A DNA stretch of 64,000 bases. Origin: Candidatus Woesearchaeota archaeon (lineage in GTDB: Archaea; Nanobdellota; Nanobdellia; Woesearchaeales; UBA583). Positions 27,080-35,211 of this stretch are shown here, one piece after another (within the stretch, counting starts at the first letter, position 1; each line of letters starts with the position of its first letter). Under the pieces are notes generated by a model. That model ran no database searches. It was not told the DNA's origin and saw nothing but the letters and a program-made list of their open reading frames with translations. The DNA lies in NCBI GenBank assembly GCA_023898345.1, contig CP060218.1:1476097-1540096 (forward strand), read 5' to 3'. A program made the translations under genes and the position numbers.

Positions 27080-27087
27080 GGTTTTTC

Positions 27088-27864
27088 ATGGATAGGCATC
27101 AAAGACTTTTTGTCCATAGTCTTTTTTTGCTTTTCTTTTTAGGCTCTTCTCTTTTTTTTCTGTTTTTTTCTTTGTTTTTTTATCCTGCTCAGGGTTTGTT
27201 CATTGCTTCTCTTTTTGTTCTTTTACTTTTTCTTTTGGGCTTGCTTTTGGCTAAGAATATTTTTCAAGAATATGCTTCTTTGTTTTTGAGAACTTCTTTT
27301 TCTCATGCTGCTTTTTCTTTAGCTCTTTTTTATCTTGTCTTTGTTCTTGTTTTTTGTAGTTACTTTTTTTTTAGCTCTGCTCAGTTCTCTTTTGAGCAAG
27401 ATGCTCCGCTCTCTTTTTCTTCTTCTACGAAATCCTTTTATATTAATTCTTCGCAGTTTTCTGAGGATAATTTTTCTTTGAAGATTGATGATGTTCTTTT
27501 TCGAGATGCTGATGCTGATGGATTTCTTGAAAAGGGAGAGCAGATTTTTGTTTTTGTTCGTTTGAATGATTTTTCTTTGGTTTCTCTTAAGGATGTCACT
27601 CTTATTTTGAGGGGACATTTTGGTGTTCAGAGTCTTCATTATGCTTTTGCTAAGGATGCTTCTGTTTCCAAGTATCTCTCTTCTCAAGTTTCTGGTTCGA
27701 GCGTTTATAGAGAAGGTTTTGTTCGTCTGGATGATTCTGTCGCTTTGCGTTTTGTGTATGGTGGTGAGGGGGTTTCTCGTTCTTTACGAAAAGGTGACGT
27801 GCTTGATTTCTTTTTACAAGCAAGTGATGGTAGTTATTCCCTTAAGTCTGTACGCTTTGAATAG
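27088..27864 (+). CDS. Membrane protein with extracytoplasmic beta domain
   Basis: 258 aa from ATG 27088. Three hydrophobic helices in the first 105 residues, then a soluble domain of about 150 residues. DADADGFLEKGEQIFVFVRLND (about 150-170) resembles an EF-hand-like or bacterial-Ig-type loop found in surface proteins, followed by VTLILRG. The family is not recognised. It lies between grpE and the radical SAM gene, which makes it a candidate partner or substrate for that enzyme; this is inference. Confidence 0.6.
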   Translation: MDRHQRLFVHSLFLLFFLGSSLFFLFFSLFFYPAQGLFIASLFVLLLFLLGLLLAKNIFQEYASLFLRTSFSHAAFSLALFYLVFVLVFCSYFFFSSAQFSFEQDAPLSFSSSTKSFYINSSQFSEDNFSLKIDDVLFRDADADGFLEKGEQIFVFVRLNDFSLVSLKDVTLILRGHFGVQSLHYAFAKDASVSKYLSSQVSGSSVYREGFVRLDDSVALRFVYGGEGVSRSLRKGDVLDFFLQASDGSYSLKSVRFE

Positions 27865-27927
27865 GGATGGTGAATGGCGAGTCTTGAGTTTGGAAAGGAT
27901 TAAAAAGGGCTCTTTGAAGCAGGAGGT

Positions 27928-29364
27928 ATGGTAGAGAGTGAAGCTTTTCTTGAGGGGCAAGATTATTTATGTAATTTTTATAGGTACAAACTTTATGATA
28001 AGGAAACAAAACATTATCTTTTGACTACTGATGACGGGGCTTTTAGTTTTTTGAGTTCTAGCGCTTTTAGGCAATTACGACGTGGGAAGATTCAAGACAA
28101 AGAAATTTTTGAACAACTTGTGAGTAGGGGACTTATTCTTACTTCGGATAATATTTCTCATGTTGTTGCAAAGACTGCTCAGCGTTATGCTTTTCTTTCA
28201 AATGGGACGAGTTTGCATATTGTTATTCCGACGAGTCGTTGCAATCTTGGTTGTTCGTACTGTTTTGCGTCGCCAGACAGAATTGATGCTGATAGGGAAA
28301 AAACTGATTTGACTCCTGAAACTGCTTTGAAAATTATTGATTTTATTATGTCTTCTCCTGCTAAGGCTGCAACTATTGAGTTTCAGGGGGGTGAGGCTTT
28401 GGCGCGCTTTGATTTGCTTCAACTTATGACGAAAAGGGCGAGGGAGTTGAATCTTGTTGCGAAAAAAGTTTTGCGTATTACTCTTGTGACAAATCTTGTT
28501 TTGATGACGGAGAGTATGGCGGCTTGGCTTATTGACAATGATGTTTCGATTTGTACTTCTTTTGATGGTCCAAAGCAGGTGCACGACAAAAACAGGGTTG
28601 TTCGTCTGAAGGAAAGGGATGATATTGGTACGTATGATACTGTTTCTCGTTGGATTTTCAAGTTGCAGAATATGTACAAAGAAAGGGGTTTGTCTGGTGA
28701 AGTTGGGGCTATTATGACGACGTCTCGTTATTCTCTTCCTTACTACAAGGAAATTATTGACGAGTATATTGCTCATAATTTGTCGGTCATTGATCTTCGT
28801 TCTTTGACGTATGTTGGCGAGGCTACAAAAAAGGAACATGCTGATTTGTTGTATGAGCAGGGCGAGTTTATTGAGTTTTACAAAAAGGCTCTTGCTTATC
28901 TTCGTGAACTTAATGAACGTGGAAATCCTATTTTTGACAGGCTTGAGAGAATGTTTGAGACGAAGGTTTTAGAGAATAAACCTACGTACCATGCTGATTA
29001 TGAGTCTCCGTGTGGCGCTGCAACTGGGCAGATAACTTATCATTCAAATGGAGATATTTACACGTGCCATGAGGCTTTGGGTAGGGATGAGTTTAAGATT
29101 GGCAATGTGTATGGGGATTCTTGGAGGGATATTTTTGGAAAACCTCAGACAGCAAAGGCTATTCTTAATTCTATGCTTGAACAAAATGTGCTTTGTGACC
29201 GCTGCGTGTACAAGCCTTATTGTGGGACGTGCATGGTTGAGAATTTTTATCATTTCAAAAAGTTTCATTATTATCCGACGAAAACTTTCAAACATCATGA
29301 AACGCAATTTCATGCGAATAGATTGTTTGACTCTGTTTTTGAAGATGTGAAGCGAGCCTTGTAA
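27928..29364 (+). CDS. Radical SAM/SPASM protein, HxsB-like
   Basis: 478 aa. A leader-recognition-like N-terminal domain (YRYKLYDKETKHYLLTTDDG) precedes the radical SAM core. CNLGCSYC (CX3CX2C, about 108-115) binds the 4Fe-4S cluster and SAM, and IEFQGGEAL is the GGE motif. The C-terminal SPASM region supplies further cluster cysteines (SPCGA, IYTCHEA, LCDRCVYKPYCGTC). The order LHIVIPTSRCNLGC / EFQGGEAL / TSFDGP / MTTSRYSL / DEYI is that of HxsB, maturase of the His-Xaa-Ser repeat system. No HxsA-, HxsC- or HxsD-like gene is visible, so the peptide substrate is unknown. Confidence 0.85.
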   Translation: MVESEAFLEGQDYLCNFYRYKLYDKETKHYLLTTDDGAFSFLSSSAFRQLRRGKIQDKEIFEQLVSRGLILTSDNISHVVAKTAQRYAFLSNGTSLHIVIPTSRCNLGCSYCFASPDRIDADREKTDLTPETALKIIDFIMSSPAKAATIEFQGGEALARFDLLQLMTKRARELNLVAKKVLRITLVTNLVLMTESMAAWLIDNDVSICTSFDGPKQVHDKNRVVRLKERDDIGTYDTVSRWIFKLQNMYKERGLSGEVGAIMTTSRYSLPYYKEIIDEYIAHNLSVIDLRSLTYVGEATKKEHADLLYEQGEFIEFYKKALAYLRELNERGNPIFDRLERMFETKVLENKPTYHADYESPCGAATGQITYHSNGDIYTCHEALGRDEFKIGNVYGDSWRDIFGKPQTAKAILNSMLEQNVLCDRCVYKPYCGTCMVENFYHFKKFHYYPTKTFKHHETQFHANRLFDSVFEDVKRAL

Positions 29365-29445
29365 TTTTTTTATGTTCCCTTTGGTTGGAGTTTTATATCT
29401 TGTAACTTTTGCTTGCTTTAGCAGTATCTCTTCTGTTGAAGAACG

Positions 29446-29735
29446 ATTAACTGGGATGACGTTCCCGGAGCCAACCTCATCAACGACTTAGACCTCAAAC
29501 TCCTCTCACCATCCGGACAAACATTCTATCCCTGGACACTCGACCCGAACACACCAGCACGAGAAGCTTGGCGTAACGAAAGCGACCACCTAATACTGTC
29601 GAGCAAGTGTACGTGAATGGGAGCGAAATCGAGTCCGGGCAGTGACTCGTTGTTGTGAGTGCAAGCGACTGTAACGCTTTGGACTGTCCGCAAAAGTACA
29701 GCCTCGCAAGCGAAGAAGAACTTAGTGAAACTTAG
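29446..29735 (+). pseudogene. C-terminal fragment of a subtilase (S8) protein
   Basis: Translation from 29449 gives NWDDVPGANLINDLDLKLLS followed by a PSGQTFYPWTLDPNTP stretch and NESDHL. This is the C-terminal jelly-roll/P-domain block of secreted S8 peptidases. One missing base after DHL shifts to a frame reading TVEQVYVNGSEIESG, then an in-frame TGA where a Trp is expected, then VVVSASDCN to the end at 29735. The fragment has no start or catalytic domain. Its base composition is clearly richer in G and C than the flanks, so it is a foreign or older relic. Confidence 0.75.
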
Positions 29736-29742
29736 GTAAAAA

Positions 29743-30006
29743 TTATTTTTTAGATCTTTTATATTCATAATATGAATATCCAAAATAAAGGATTAGTAAT
29801 ATTATAACAGTTACTGGGAGGTATAGGATATTTTTTTCAAACCAATTATGTGAACATATTATACCTTCCATTTGGTTACATCCTGGTAATTCGGGAATCA
29901 ATACTCCTGTAATAATAAAAGACTTATAAATTAAGAAACTTATTATTGGAGATAACAGAACTGTAATTAATATTTTTTTTTTATTTGGTTTTAAACTTAA
30001 TTCCAT
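29743..30006 (-). CDS. Small membrane protein, unknown
   Basis: 87 aa. Helices at about 10-37 and 60-80 flank a short external loop with two cysteines (PGCNQMEGIICSHNW), and the C-terminus is basic (YYEYKRSKK). This resembles small YIP- or DUF-type two-helix proteins, but no family is claimed. A TATA-like box on the reverse strand at 30027-30036 supports expression. Codon use is far more A/T-rich than in the flanking genes, matching the rest of the 29.7-31.3 kb patch. Confidence 0.55.
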   Translation of the reverse strand: MELSLKPNKKKILITVLLSPIISFLIYKSFIITGVLIPELPGCNQMEGIICSHNWFEKNILYLPVTVIILLILYFGYSYYEYKRSKK

Positions 30007-30026
30007 AGATTATTATTATTTATTTA

Positions 30027-30036
30027 GTTTATAAAT
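30027..30036 (-). promoter_or_regulatory. TATA-like promoter of the small membrane protein
   Basis: On the reverse strand ATTTATAAAC lies 20-30 bases before the ATG at 30006. Confidence 0.55.
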
Positions 30037-30122
30037 ACTTTACTTACTCTAAAAATACATTTATCACTTAGAATGAATTATAAATTTTTAACTTAAAAGA
30101 TTTTTTTTTCTCTAAAAATTAA

Positions 30123-30981
30123 ATGAAAAATATAAGTAAACTCTTAATATTAATTTTCTTAACAAACATGAGTGCAATTTTTGCATTTAATAGTTCATCA
30201 AATGAATCAAACAATAGTTCAATATTAATTCAAGAAAAATTATTGAATATTTCATCTAATGTGACAGTGGAAGAAGTTACTCTCTACAAAAATGAGGAAA
30301 CTAAAGAGATTAAATTTATAGATGTAAAATACAAACCTATAACATCTGAAATAGACTCTAGTCTCAAAGCTAAAAGTAAGTCTCTAAATAAGGGAGAAAA
30401 AATATATTCTATTTTACAATTCAATAAAAATCCTTCTAAGGAAGAAATTAAAGGGTAAAGAAATCGCTAAAATGTGCCTATCCCAATCGGAGCAGAGCTC
30501 CTGGGCATTACGGCAGTTTTCAAGACGCGACTTCTAACTCCCAGCTGGGTGGTCGCAGCAGAGCTGCGGGGTATAATACCCAGCTAAGGAATTAAAAAAC
30601 GAAGGAATCGAGTTACTAGGTTACATATCATCAAACACTTGGTACGTTTCAATTAGTCAAGATTTAGATAATATTTTCACAACTAACGATGGTGGAGATG
30701 GGAAACTAAATTCTAATAACTTTAATGACAAGTATTTAGTTAGAAGTCTTGATGAAATCAAACCTGAATACAAACAATCTAAATATATTCGAGAGAACAA
30801 AATTGGAACTTGGGGAAAAGATGAGGACGGAAATGTTTACTTAGTTGTTCAGTTTCATAGAGACATTAGTCTTGATAAAGCAGAAAATTTGATGAATAAA
30901 AAAGGTTTTGAAGTAGTATCTGAAATAGGAACGTTAAATACCTTAGTTGTAAAATTAGGCGGGGGTGAAAATAATGAATAA
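30123..30981 (+). pseudogene. Subtilase prodomain-like secreted protein, interrupted by a mini-element
   Basis: The 5' part (30123-30458, 111 codons) has a signal peptide ending AIFA and reads to YSILQFNKNPSKEEIK before a stop supplied by the insertion. The 3' part (from 30589) continues ELKNEGIELLGYISSNTWYV and later VYLVVQFHRDISLDKAENLM and TLVVKL, ending at 30981. Removing 30452-30584 plus one TAA rejoins them in frame as KEEIKELKNEGIELLGY. LQF...GI-x-LLGYI...WYV and the second VVQF repeat match the N-terminal prodomain of archaeal S8 peptidases. No catalytic domain follows, so even the ancestral gene was partial or split. Confidence 0.75.
30452..30584 (-). mobile_element. Structured mini-element, copy 2, inserted in a gene
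   Basis: Reverse-complement relative of 26421-26555. The match covers 30455-30587, and the boundaries given here allow a 3-bp TAA target duplication (30449-30451 and 30585-30587). The ends carry a short inverted GGGTA/TACCC. Internally there are two perfect 5-bp hairpins with TCT-type loops (arms GCAGC/GCTGC and GGAGC/GCTCC). There is no coding capacity. It looks like a non-autonomous MITE-type element or a mobile structured RNA gene. No transposase with matching ends is in this window; the IS481 ends differ. Confidence 0.75.
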
Positions 30982-31118
30982 AAAAAAAGTCGCAATAGTT
31001 TGTGGAATAATTGTTTTAGCATTTTGGAGCTTCTTATGCAACTTGTAAGAGCATAAATAACGGTTCTAAATGTGTAAATAATAAATGTACTATAATTTCT
31101 TATGGTGGTGAAAACTAA
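30974..31118 (+). pseudogene. Frameshifted small Cys-rich secreted peptide
   Basis: ATG 30974 overlaps the end of the preceding fragment (ATGAATAA). It reads MNKKKVAIVCGIIVLAF and then, as written, stops at 31048. Skipping one T of the TTTT at 31022-31025 gives GASYATCKSINNGSKCVNNK plus CTIISYGGEN and a stop at 31116-31118. The repaired product is 46-47 residues: a signal peptide cut near SYA and a tail with three Cys. The repaired stop overlaps the next ATG (TAATG), which argues that this is the original frame. Confidence 0.6.
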
Positions 31119-31351
31119 TGAAATTTCTAGTTTTTACCATATTGATATTTTTTTCAAGTTTAAATCTTATATATTCTATTGATAGTACAGTTCAAGAGAA
31201 ATTAGATATATTAACGAATTTAGACGAAGTTAAGTGGATTGAGACAATACCTCCTCCAGCTGAAGAAAAACTAATTTCCTATTTCGAGTTTTTTTTACTT
31301 TTCTTTTACTCCAAAAAGATTCCGGAGTTTTCTTCTCATTCTTGCTCGTGA
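31118..31351 (+). pseudogene. Truncated secreted protein, subtilase-prodomain end
   Basis: The ATG overlaps the previous stop. A signal peptide (to about residue 20, LIYS) is followed by TVQEKLDILTNLDEVKWIET and IPPPAEEKL, the V-x-WIE-x-x-P block that closes the prodomain in S8 peptidases just before the catalytic domain. After about residue 52 the sequence runs into the antisense of the next gene, and the frame ends by chance at 31351. The protease domain is absent. The chain of overlapping starts from 30123 to here implies one former operon. Confidence 0.55.
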
Positions 31352-31882
31352 AATGTTTGCAATTTTTGAATCGGTTATGGCTTTGTTGTATGTACTTGCT
31401 TTTATTTCTGGTAAAAGATTAATGAATTTACTCATAGCTGCGTAATAGAGAGGAAAGAAAAGACAGTAAAATAAAAGTACTTTGAAGGTGTAGAGTGTTG
31501 GTATGTACACCATTGTTGTGAAATAGAGCAGTGTGTAGGTTACTACTCTAATTCTTCCGTATTTTACTGCAAATTTTCCGGTTTTGAATCCTGAGGCGAT
31601 AATGAGGTATCCATATATAATGGCCATAAAGGAAAACAGTGTTTGGGAAAGTTGGAAACTGTGTGGGACGCCTTCTCTTGAAAAAATTATTTGGAGCCAA
31701 GAAAATGCAGAAAATATGATGAAGGTTCCATTTGTGATGGCATTTCCGATTGAGGTTCCTTTTGCTTCTTGATATTTGTCTGTAATTATGCCGATGAAAA
31801 AAATGGGGATGATGATCCAAAATATTCCGCTGTCGAGAGCGTGCAAAAGTGCATAGCTTGCTTCTAGGAAGAATTCAGACAT
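31295..31882 (-). CDS. Six-helix membrane protein, unknown
   Basis: 195 aa from ATG 31882 (a TTTTATATC box on the reverse strand at about 31898-31907 favours this over a start 13 codons upstream). About five to six transmembrane helices, and a basic C-terminal tail (SRARMRRKLRNLFGVKEK). It resembles no transporter family I can name. It borders the decayed patch, and its 3' end forms the boundary of that patch. Codon use is normal for the window. Confidence 0.6.
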   Translation of the reverse strand: MSEFFLEASYALLHALDSGIFWIIIPIFFIGIITDKYQEAKGTSIGNAITNGTFIIFSAFSWLQIIFSREGVPHSFQLSQTLFSFMAIIYGYLIIASGFKTGKFAVKYGRIRVVTYTLLYFTTMVYIPTLYTFKVLLFYCLFFPLYYAAMSKFINLLPEIKASTYNKAITDSKIANISRARMRRKLRNLFGVKEK

Positions 31883-31943
31883 GGAGAATTGTTTTTTTGT
31901 TGATATAAAAGTGCTTAACAAAACTTAGAAGTAATAAATTCTT

Positions 31944-32987
31944 TTAATGTCCTTTGAATTTTTTTCCTCTTAGTCCGTCCCAGAGTGCTCGATAATAATA
32001 TTTCATGAGGGGGAGTTTTTTTGCTTTTGCAAATTTGGCTGCTTTTATTGTATGGGAGTATGTTGCCATTCTTGTGAAAAGGAGGAGTGTTTTTAGTGTG
32101 CCGTTGTATTTTTTTGCCATGAGGAGTTGGTTGCGTGTGAGGTAGTATGTTACGATTGGTGAAATTTTTCCTCCTGAGCTTTGGTGTACTTTGTGCCAGA
32201 CGACAGATTTTGGGGAGTACCAGATAGAATATCCTTTTTCTTTTGCGAAAAGACAAAGGTCTGACTCTTCGTTATAGATGAAGTATCCTTCGTCATATTT
32301 TCCTCCGTACTCTTTGAGGAGTTTGCAATCGAGGAGCATGGATGTGCCAACTGCTAGTTCTAATTCTTGTTCTTCGTTGAATTCTGGAGCGTCTTCTTTA
32401 TTCATTCCAAATGGGGGGCCGGCACACCAAAGTTTTGAAAAGGTTTTGAAGCCTCCTGCGTACCAGAGAATATCTTTTCTTCCTTTGACGTCGTAGTAAT
32501 AGATCTTTGATGAAATTATTCCTGCTCCTTTGTGGCGTTTTGCTGTTGCTAGGAGTTCGCTTAGAAAATCTGCTTTGACGATTAAATCATTATTGAGGAA
32601 AAGAACGTAGTCTGAGAGATTTTCAGTTGTTACGATGTCTAAGAGAACGTTGCAGCCTGCGCCAAAGCCTTCATTTTTGTCGTGACGGACAAAGAGAATT
32701 TTTGAGGAACTTTTTACTTCGTTGAATTTTTTCTTCTTGGTCCAGAATGTCTTACTTTTTAGCTCTGAAGATGCAACATTGAGTACGTGGAGTTTTTTTT
32801 GTGTGCTGAACCACTTTTCTAGTTCTGTCACGCTTTCGTTTGATGAGCCATTGTCGATGAGAAGAACTTCAAAATTTGGGTAGTCGTTTTTGAGTAGTGT
32901 TTCTAGGCACTCTATGCTTTCTTTGTACAGGTTCCAATTTAGGATGATGATGCTGATTTTTGGCGCTGCTGTTTTCTTTTTTTCCAT
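31944..32987 (-). CDS. GT2 glycosyltransferase, rhamnosyltransferase-like
   Basis: 347-aa GT-A enzyme. The opening ISIIILNWN, then LLIDNGSSNES, is the nucleotide-binding start. FLNNDL (about 124) is the DxD-equivalent. YFIYNEESDLCLFAKEKGYS (about 242) is the ED acceptor motif typical of WbbL/rhamnosyltransferase-like GT2 proteins. The C-terminal 80 residues are basic and probably lie along the membrane. With an NRS/ER-like enzyme in the window, a rhamnose donor is plausible but unproven. Confidence 0.85.
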   Translation of the reverse strand: MEKKKTAAPKISIIILNWNLYKESIECLETLLKNDYPNFEVLLIDNGSSNESVTELEKWFSTQKKLHVLNVASSELKSKTFWTKKKKFNEVKSSSKILFVRHDKNEGFGAGCNVLLDIVTTENLSDYVLFLNNDLIVKADFLSELLATAKRHKGAGIISSKIYYYDVKGRKDILWYAGGFKTFSKLWCAGPPFGMNKEDAPEFNEEQELELAVGTSMLLDCKLLKEYGGKYDEGYFIYNEESDLCLFAKEKGYSIWYSPKSVVWHKVHQSSGGKISPIVTYYLTRNQLLMAKKYNGTLKTLLLFTRMATYSHTIKAAKFAKAKKLPLMKYYYRALWDGLRGKKFKGH

Positions 32988-33033
32988 TGTTTTTACTTTC
33001 CTTGTTGCTTTGGTTTTTTAGCGTTTTGTTTAT

Positions 33034-33834
33034 TTACGGATAATCTTTGGCGTACCTGTCTGCAAAGTCATAAAGTTGCTGTTGTTGGGTCTTTCTTTTT
33101 TTGTTTGTTGCTTCGGGATTTTTTTGTTCTTCTGCTTTGATTCCTTCATCACAGTGGTAAGCAATTCTTAGGGGATTAATACTCATTTCTAATGCTGCCG
33201 CTCGTGCTGCTAGGAATTCTTTGTCTCCTAGTGTTTGGAGGTCGGGATTGTTTTCTTCTCCTATTTTTTTCAGAAATGCTTTGTACTTTTGCATTTGCTC
33301 AAGTACAAAAGCTAGTCTTCCAACAAAGGGGCCGAAAAGAGGATCTGAACCGTTTGGAAGCCCTAGTTTCTCCATGAGGTACTGATTAGTTTTCATTTCT
33401 TTTTCAATTTGTTCTTTGGGATAGCTTGCAAGACTTTGTGCGTTCCTTGCTAATGGGAGGTATGAGGCGTTTTCATTTGCTTGAAGTTCTCTTATACCTT
33501 CTTCTAGGCCCATAACTATACCTGCTTTATTTCCTTCTGTCCATGCAACAATTATTTCTTCGTTCCCTGTTTTATTATACAAAGCTTCAATTGCTGCTAG
33601 TCTCTGTTCATATCTTGAACTTATGTTTCCAAATGTGAAAATTCCTCCTTCTTCTTGAACCAGTTTTTCTAAACCTTGGGCTGCTGCTCTGTCTCCTCCG
33701 CAATACAGTGAAACAGGTATTCCTCTGTTTGTTGCTTCTTGTACTAGGTCTTCTGTTAATTTTCTATTTCTGTCTGCGAGTGCATTTAGTCCTTCTTGGA
33801 GGGTGTATGCGGTTGTTATGATTGCTGAATTCAT
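33034..33834 (-). CDS. Unknown soluble protein
   Basis: 266 aa. The N-terminal 110 residues show a Rossmann-like alternation (SAIITTAYTLQEGL, VSLYCGGDRAAAQ, EIIVAWTEGNKAGIVMG), as in nucleotide- or sugar-binding proteins. The remainder is helical and charged, ending in a Gln-rich stretch (KRKTQQQQL). No membrane segment. I do not recognise the family. It is in reverse orientation 24 bases after the SAF-domain dehydrogenase gene, so probably co-transcribed. Confidence 0.6.
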   Translation of the reverse strand: MNSAIITTAYTLQEGLNALADRNRKLTEDLVQEATNRGIPVSLYCGGDRAAAQGLEKLVQEEGGIFTFGNISSRYEQRLAAIEALYNKTGNEEIIVAWTEGNKAGIVMGLEEGIRELQANENASYLPLARNAQSLASYPKEQIEKEMKTNQYLMEKLGLPNGSDPLFGPFVGRLAFVLEQMQKYKAFLKKIGEENNPDLQTLGDKEFLAARAAALEMSINPLRIAYHCDEGIKAEEQKNPEATNKKRKTQQQQLYDFADRYAKDYP

Positions 33835-33858
33835 TTTTGGAAGAGGGGGTATTTGTTT

Positions 33859-35157
33859 TTATTTAATTTCTCCTTTTTTTAGGAGTTCGTCTTGTTCGCG
33901 TCTGAGCATGACAAGTACATTCTCTTCTAGCTCTACTTTGTCGTAGCTTATGGGTTCGTCTTGTGCTAGGTCTTCTTTTAGAGTGGCAAAGGGAATGAGT
34001 CCCATGGGAAGAGTGTTTTCTTGCTGGAGTATTGTGTTTTTTTGGATTCTTCCGTAGCAGTCAAATCCTCCGATATCGTCGAGTTTTTGACCTGCTTGTA
34101 AGTCTCTTTTTGCGTATGTTGCTACGTCAAGTGTCCATGTTCTTGGTACGAGAAGTGGTGTTTTGTACAGAAGCGCTTGAAGTATGGTGAGGGGAACTTC
34201 AAAGTAGCAAAGGTGGTGGTCTCTGAAAAAAAGGTAAAGTGGGCCTTCTCCTTTTTTGAGATATTTTAGGTCGTATTGTTCTTCTTCTCCTTCTCTGTGT
34301 GCTAGGACAAAGACTCCTGCTCCTTGGTCTGTGCCGTTTATGCCCATAACAAAGTCAACGTAGCAATTTTCGTCGAGAAGATTTTCTTTGGCGAAGTGGC
34401 TTACTATGTCGTGGCGAGATGGAACTTTTGGTCCTATCATTCCTTCTTTTAGGATGTCCATTGCATAGGCATTTCCTATGACGACGCTTTCAAAGGATTG
34501 TTTTGAACCGTCTGCAAAGGAACAGATTTTTACGGGGTCTTGTCCTTTTGGTACAAATGGCATAACTCCTTTGGGGTTTTGATGTTCGTCTAGGAATCCT
34601 TTGCAGCTGCCGACAACTTTAGGTTTGAACCCGAAAAGTTTTACTTCCTCAATCATTCTTGCAAGGACGCCTGGCTGATCTCCGTCGACGTTTGAGTATA
34701 GGACTCCTGCTTCTCTTGCTTTTTTTGCGAGGATGAGTCCGACTGTTGCATCCATCTCTGAGTTGACGGTTAGAAAATCTATGCCAGCGTCAAAGGAAAA
34801 AAGTGCAGATTCTGTTCCTGCTAATAGGGAGCCTGTCGATTCAAAAATGAGGTCTATATCTTCTAGGTCTTTTATGAGGGATAAGTTTGAAGAGATGGTG
34901 ATTTGACCTTTTTCTCTGGCTTCTTTTATTTCCTGGCTTGTTTGTGCGATAGTTATTTTTTCCTCGGGAATTCCATTTTTACGGAGAATGTTTCTTGCGC
35001 GTTCTGTGCTTCTATTGAAAATTATTGGAACTTCAAAAAAATCGAAACGAAGGAGTTCTTTGTACAGGCCCGAACCGAACCAGCCGCAACCTACTAGTGC
35101 AATCTTAAATTTTTTATTTCTTTTCTTTGCTTCATTGAATAATTGGTTTGGAATCAT
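33859..35157 (-). CDS. Homoserine-dehydrogenase-like oxidoreductase with SAF domain
   Basis: 432 aa. FKIALVGCGWFGSGLYKELL is the NAD(P)-binding loop. The central part (IFESTGSLLAGTESALFSFD, TVNSEMDATVG, SNVDGDQPGVL) matches the COG4091-type family of homoserine-dehydrogenase-like proteins. The end (residues 335-430: KRDLQAGQKLDDIGGFDCYG and the GLIPFATL stretch) is an SAF/antifreeze-like domain. The family's reaction is not settled; sugar-acid or sialic-type metabolism has been suggested from context. Here it sits between glycan genes and ftsY. Confidence 0.8.
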   Translation of the reverse strand: MIPNQLFNEAKKRNKKFKIALVGCGWFGSGLYKELLRFDFFEVPIIFNRSTERARNILRKNGIPEEKITIAQTSQEIKEAREKGQITISSNLSLIKDLEDIDLIFESTGSLLAGTESALFSFDAGIDFLTVNSEMDATVGLILAKKAREAGVLYSNVDGDQPGVLARMIEEVKLFGFKPKVVGSCKGFLDEHQNPKGVMPFVPKGQDPVKICSFADGSKQSFESVVIGNAYAMDILKEGMIGPKVPSRHDIVSHFAKENLLDENCYVDFVMGINGTDQGAGVFVLAHREGEEEQYDLKYLKKGEGPLYLFFRDHHLCYFEVPLTILQALLYKTPLLVPRTWTLDVATYAKRDLQAGQKLDDIGGFDCYGRIQKNTILQQENTLPMGLIPFATLKEDLAQDEPISYDKVELEENVLVMLRREQDELLKKGEIK

Positions 35158-35211
35158 TTATTATTTTTATTTTGGTAAGACCTAAAATAATTTAAAGGTT
35201 TTGAAAAAGGC

